From Pseudoalteromonas luteoviolacea (GTDB taxonomy: Bacteria; Pseudomonadota; Gammaproteobacteria; Enterobacterales; Alteromonadaceae), in contig NZ_JWIC01000006.1 in the NCBI RefSeq assembly GCF_000814765.1, positions 516,338-580,337 of the forward strand: a DNA stretch of 64,000 bases. The letters are read 5' to 3'. A program made the translations under genes and the position numbers. Under the pieces are notes generated by a model. The model made no database searches, was not told the DNA's origin, and was given only the letters and a program-made list of their open reading frames with translations. Positions 60,778 through 64,000 of this stretch are shown piece by piece. Each line of letters starts with the position of its first letter. The first letter of the stretch is position 1.

Positions 60778-63237
60778 ATGTCTTTCATTTCAATGCCAAA
60801 AAATTTACGTAAAAACAAAGCTGATGCTGATTCTAAAGGGTTTGTGCCCAAGTCTATGATCGATACGCTGTTTGACTATAAAGCGTTTCTAGATAGTAGT
60901 GATTCACATGGTTCTATTGCATTAAAGGCCCCAGAACAACAAAAAAGTATTGCTGTTATTGGCGGCGGCGCTTCAGGATTAGTCGCGGCATATGAGCTAT
61001 CAAAAATTGACAATATTAACGTGACTTTGTTTGAAGCCGCTGATCGTTTAGGTGGTCGAATGGATTCAGTTTATGTCGAAGATGGAGACCTTAATCAAAA
61101 AGTGTTTGAACTTGGTTGTATGCGCTTTCCGCCAACTTCATATACTTTGTACCATTACTTAAACAAGTTTGGTTTAAAAGCAACGCCTAACTTTCCTGAT
61201 CCAGGCAAAGTACCCACAGAACTGCTTTATGAAAATAAAGTTATTCCATGGCATGCAGGTCAACCGACCCCATCCGATAAAGATTTTCAAAGAATAGGTG
61301 ATGACTTTAATAATATTATCAACTTTTTACTCGGTGATGCGTCGGCACCAGATATTGAAAACCCGAGTAAATTGTTTGACTACTGGGCAATTTATCAATC
61401 AGATCCTTCTGAGCAAACAAAACAAAAAGTCGTTGATGCGTGGCAGGAGATCCTTACACAATATGCAGAGGTGACTTATTTTGATGCTGTATTTAAGTTA
61501 GCACAGAACAGATCGCTTGTAACTCGTCCATGGACGCAAGAAGATATGAATAAATTCGGTGCCTTGGGTGTCGGTGCTGGCGGTTTTGGACCGCTATATG
61601 GTGTCGATTTTGTTGAAATTTTGAGGCTTTTTGCAAACGGCTGGGAAGATAATCAAGAGTTGCTATTGGACGGTATTGGCGCATTAACTCAAGCTTTTGA
61701 GTTTGCACTATTAGGGGCAAAAACAGCAGACGGAAAACCAAAAGTCTCTATTGAATTAAACGCTAAAGTTAAGAATATTTCTAAATCGGCTGATAAATAC
61801 GAGCTATTAGTGAGCAATAATGGGGGTCGTGTTGTTTCTTCTCAATTTGATTCAGTGATAGTCGCAACGACGACTAGAGCAATGGAGTATATGGGGCTCA
61901 CCATTGCAAATGATATTGGTGATCAAAATTGTGAAGAGCAACAAGATTTGGTATCACAGGGTGTTAAAGTAGCGATTAGAAATCTTCATTTGATGAACTC
62001 ATCAAAGTTTTTTGTCACTACCGAGCGCAAATTTTGGTATCCAGAAAATAATCCGCAAGGAAAAACGCTCCCATTTAACATTCAGACAGATGAGCTGATG
62101 CGGGGGTTATATTGTCTCAATTACGATAAAGATGTTGACGGTAAACCAAATACGCAAGGTAAGGGCGTGGTGTTGATAAGTTATGTTTGGGGAGATGATT
62201 CATCAAAATTACTCGGGTTAAGTCCTGAGGAGCGTTTTCAGCAATTTTTGCCAGCGATTTACGCGGTAAACGCTGAGTTTGCTGAGTTATTAGAAAAGCA
62301 AACACAAAAAGTATCTTGTATTGATTGGGAGAGTACGCCGAACATTTATGGGGCGTTCAAATTAAATTATCCAGGGCAGGAGCAAAGCAATAAAGATGCA
62401 TTCTTTCAATATCAGCAAGAGCACCTAGGGCTAGTTTTAGCTGGAGACAGTATCTCTTGGGCTGGTGGTTGGCTTGAAGGCGCAATGCCTACAGGTATTA
62501 ATGCTGCCTGCGCTGCGGCGAAATATGTTGGTGCACAGATCATTGATAATTCTCCGTTAACAGGCATTTCTAAAGATATGTATGATTATTCACTCGGGGA
62601 AAATACGGCTTTTTGTTTACTCAAAGATAATGGGTATCTGAGTGCGCCATCAATCTCAGCTTATCAATTTGGACAAGGAGACTTTAGCATTGAGGCCACT
62701 ATTTCTACCTCAAGTTCTGGGACCATCGTTGGCAATAAATCAACAGCAGGTGGCAGCGGTGGTTACTTGTTGGTTATTCAACCTGACGGTTCGATTAAGT
62801 TCGCAACAGATAATGGTCAAACTTATTACCAAATAGAGAGTGCGCCTTCCACCGTCGTCATTGATAATACCTGGCACAGTGTTGTAGCTGTTCGTAAAGA
62901 TGGAAAACTGACACTTCACCTAGATGGTAAGCTACTTGAATCTACGCAGTCTGGTGCCAGCGATCAAAGCCCGCTTGATGTTTCTAACCGCCTAGATGTG
63001 TTAATTGGTTCAGTACAACAAGCGCAAGAACCCTACATTCACTATACCGGTGGTATTACACAAGTAAGACTGTGGCGCCGGGCTTTAAGTGAGCAAGAAG
63101 TAGCGTCTCAGTATGAGCAAGGCACGATTATAGATAAAGAGGGCTTGGTGGCACATTGGCCCCTGGCTATTAATACCGACGATATTTCAGAGAATGAGAA
63201 TAACGTATCTGTGAATGGTGACGTGAGCTTTATCTAG
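60778..63237 (+). CDS. Flavin amine oxidase fused to a LamG domain
   Basis: 819 residues, no signal peptide. Residues about 55-600 form an FAD-dependent amine/L-amino-acid oxidase: dinucleotide site AVIGGGASGLVAAYELSK, then EAADRLGGRMDS, the ELGCMRFPP block, and the FAD C-terminal motif LAGDSISWAGGWLEGAMPTG. Residues about 640-800 are a LamG/concanavalin-like domain (FSIEATISTSSSG, GKLTLHLDGKLL, ITQVRLWRRALSEQE). The oxidase may make hydrogen peroxide, as marine L-amino-acid oxidases do. AAGGAG before ATG can pair with CTCCT upstream. A double-glycine peptide gene lies 223 bases upstream. Confidence 0.88.
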   Translation: MSFISMPKNLRKNKADADSKGFVPKSMIDTLFDYKAFLDSSDSHGSIALKAPEQQKSIAVIGGGASGLVAAYELSKIDNINVTLFEAADRLGGRMDSVYVEDGDLNQKVFELGCMRFPPTSYTLYHYLNKFGLKATPNFPDPGKVPTELLYENKVIPWHAGQPTPSDKDFQRIGDDFNNIINFLLGDASAPDIENPSKLFDYWAIYQSDPSEQTKQKVVDAWQEILTQYAEVTYFDAVFKLAQNRSLVTRPWTQEDMNKFGALGVGAGGFGPLYGVDFVEILRLFANGWEDNQELLLDGIGALTQAFEFALLGAKTADGKPKVSIELNAKVKNISKSADKYELLVSNNGGRVVSSQFDSVIVATTTRAMEYMGLTIANDIGDQNCEEQQDLVSQGVKVAIRNLHLMNSSKFFVTTERKFWYPENNPQGKTLPFNIQTDELMRGLYCLNYDKDVDGKPNTQGKGVVLISYVWGDDSSKLLGLSPEERFQQFLPAIYAVNAEFAELLEKQTQKVSCIDWESTPNIYGAFKLNYPGQEQSNKDAFFQYQQEHLGLVLAGDSISWAGGWLEGAMPTGINAACAAAKYVGAQIIDNSPLTGISKDMYDYSLGENTAFCLLKDNGYLSAPSISAYQFGQGDFSIEATISTSSSGTIVGNKSTAGGSGGYLLVIQPDGSIKFATDNGQTYYQIESAPSTVVIDNTWHSVVAVRKDGKLTLHLDGKLLESTQSGASDQSPLDVSNRLDVLIGSVQQAQEPYIHYTGGITQVRLWRRALSEQEVASQYEQGTIIDKEGLVAHWPLAINTDDISENENNVSVNGDVSFI

Positions 63238-63443
63238 CATTCATAATATGTGCTGTTGCAGGTAGCATTTTAGTGTTATCTGCAACATCTGTTGAGTTTA
63301 ACCAAATTAGGTGTTCTACTTATTTTTAACCCACTTTCTATGTAATACGTCACTCTTTTATATGTCTCAATTTATGTAATGCTTTGTAATAAAACAAAAT
63401 TTTAAAAAGTGCTAACCTTGTTATTTTAAAATAGGGTGTACTT

Positions 63444-64000
63444 ATGGATAAAATTAAAACGCCACAAGAGATTTCTAAATCAATCAAAGATAAACAATAC
63501 ATTAACCTGTCAATAGTCAATTTAGCACATGCTGGCGTTAGTTGCTTTACAGGCCTGAGAAATGAAAGGTTGATCCACAGCATTTAAAAAGGGCCGGATA
63601 CTTATAGCCGTTATTTAAAAAACTCTATGGGTAAGTATTTGGCATTGCAAGGTGGTGCAGCCATTGCTTCTGTGGTTTTTCAAATACTATTTGGCGTAGA
63701 TGATCCAACCTACACTAAGTTGATTGAAATAGAAAATAAAATTGATGAACTCTCAAAGCGGATGGATCAATGGTTTGAAAAAGTCATGGCTGAAATAAAG
63801 CACAGAGACGATATTTCAGATTACAAAAGTGAGCAAATCGTATTAAATAATATTTGGAAAAACATCTCTTATCTAATGGCTTTAGATAGAAATGACCTTT
63901 TTCAAGCCAAAGAATACATCATTCAGTTAACACAGTACTTTGATAAAATTTCGAATGACTCTTGGCCAGGTGATAAGAAATCTCTTGTTCATAACTTAGC
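63444..64000 (+). pseudogene. Stop-interrupted ORF, possible pore-forming-type protein (partial)
   Basis: ATG at 63444 with AGGGTG six bases before. After 47 codons a TAA (63585) interrupts; the same frame continues open to the window end. The continuation (KGPDTYSRYLKNSMG, then LALQGGAAIASVVFQILFGV) has a Gly-rich hydrophobic helix and a long amphipathic helix (KLIEIENKIDELSKRMDQW), an arrangement like the N-terminal helix bundle of Cry-like or other pore-forming toxins. Either a nonsense mutation (CAA to TAA) or a short gene plus an ORF from ATG 63627, which has no ribosome-binding site. The end of the gene is outside the window. Confidence 0.55.

Overview
The window looks like a chromosomal segment of a marine gammaproteobacterium, most likely Pseudoalteromonas (Alteromonadales). 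The evidence is low GC and AT-rich intergenic DNA, the gene order ftsK-lolA-rarA-crcB-serS, convergent rmf/fabA, sppA-ansA, a hutHU locus with a divergent LysR gene, and many secreted proteases. I see no rRNA, tRNA, CRISPR array, complete insertion sequence or prophage. This is inference from protein similarity and synteny recalled from knowledge; no search was run.

Layout. 1-9.3 kb is mainly core: the end of ftsK, lolA, rarA, crcB, serS, then rmf facing fabA (with a near-perfect FabR-type operator), then a three-gene chain (double PTPS-like protein, M23 endopeptidase, acyl-CoA thioesterase) and two small orphan genes. 9.3-14.6 kb carries a secreted S41 protease, azurin and a large secreted subtilase with PA, PKD and chitin-binding-type domains. 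14.6-19.3 kb is histidine degradation (LysR regulator, hutH, a long-form hutU). 19.7-27.3 kb is a mosaic of small genes: an unlisted Cys-rich double-glycine peptide, HAD hydrolase, GNAT, DUF6174-like protein, a Crp-like regulator with a hydroxylaminobenzene mutase-like protein, a split HETAH protein, a second S41 protease and an SDR. 27.4-38.9 kb has metY, an orphan, a PPC-domain secreted protein, an astacin-like protease, a Fur-box TonB siderophore receptor and a LytS/LytTR-type two-component pair. 39-49.6 kb is metabolic core: pykA, gnd, ansA, sppA, a fadH-like reductase, DoxX, a YdjA-like nitroreductase and upp. 49.6-52.2 kb is a compact SDR-DUF2141-TVP38 operon with a divergent Crp-like regulator.

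52.2-64 kb is the accessory end: orphan secreted and small proteins, a lipoprotein with three Ig-like repeats and a BspA/DUF285 repeat array, an alpha/beta-hydrolase lipoprotein, a frameshifted NADAR gene, a Cys-rich Sel1 protein, a second double-glycine peptide, a flavin amine oxidase fused to a LamG domain, and a stop-interrupted reading frame at the right edge whose continuation resembles a helical toxin.

The most novel signal is the pair of 56-57 residue peptides at 19750-19920 and 60381-60554. They lie 40 kb apart, share a leader of about 30 residues (a KLSKK/QLSKK-type start, KNL, QTPxI, then Gly-Gly) and the same ribosome-binding block, but have unrelated Cys-containing C-terminal parts. 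That pattern is typical of RiPP or double-glycine exported peptide precursors. No modification enzyme or transporter for them is visible in the window.
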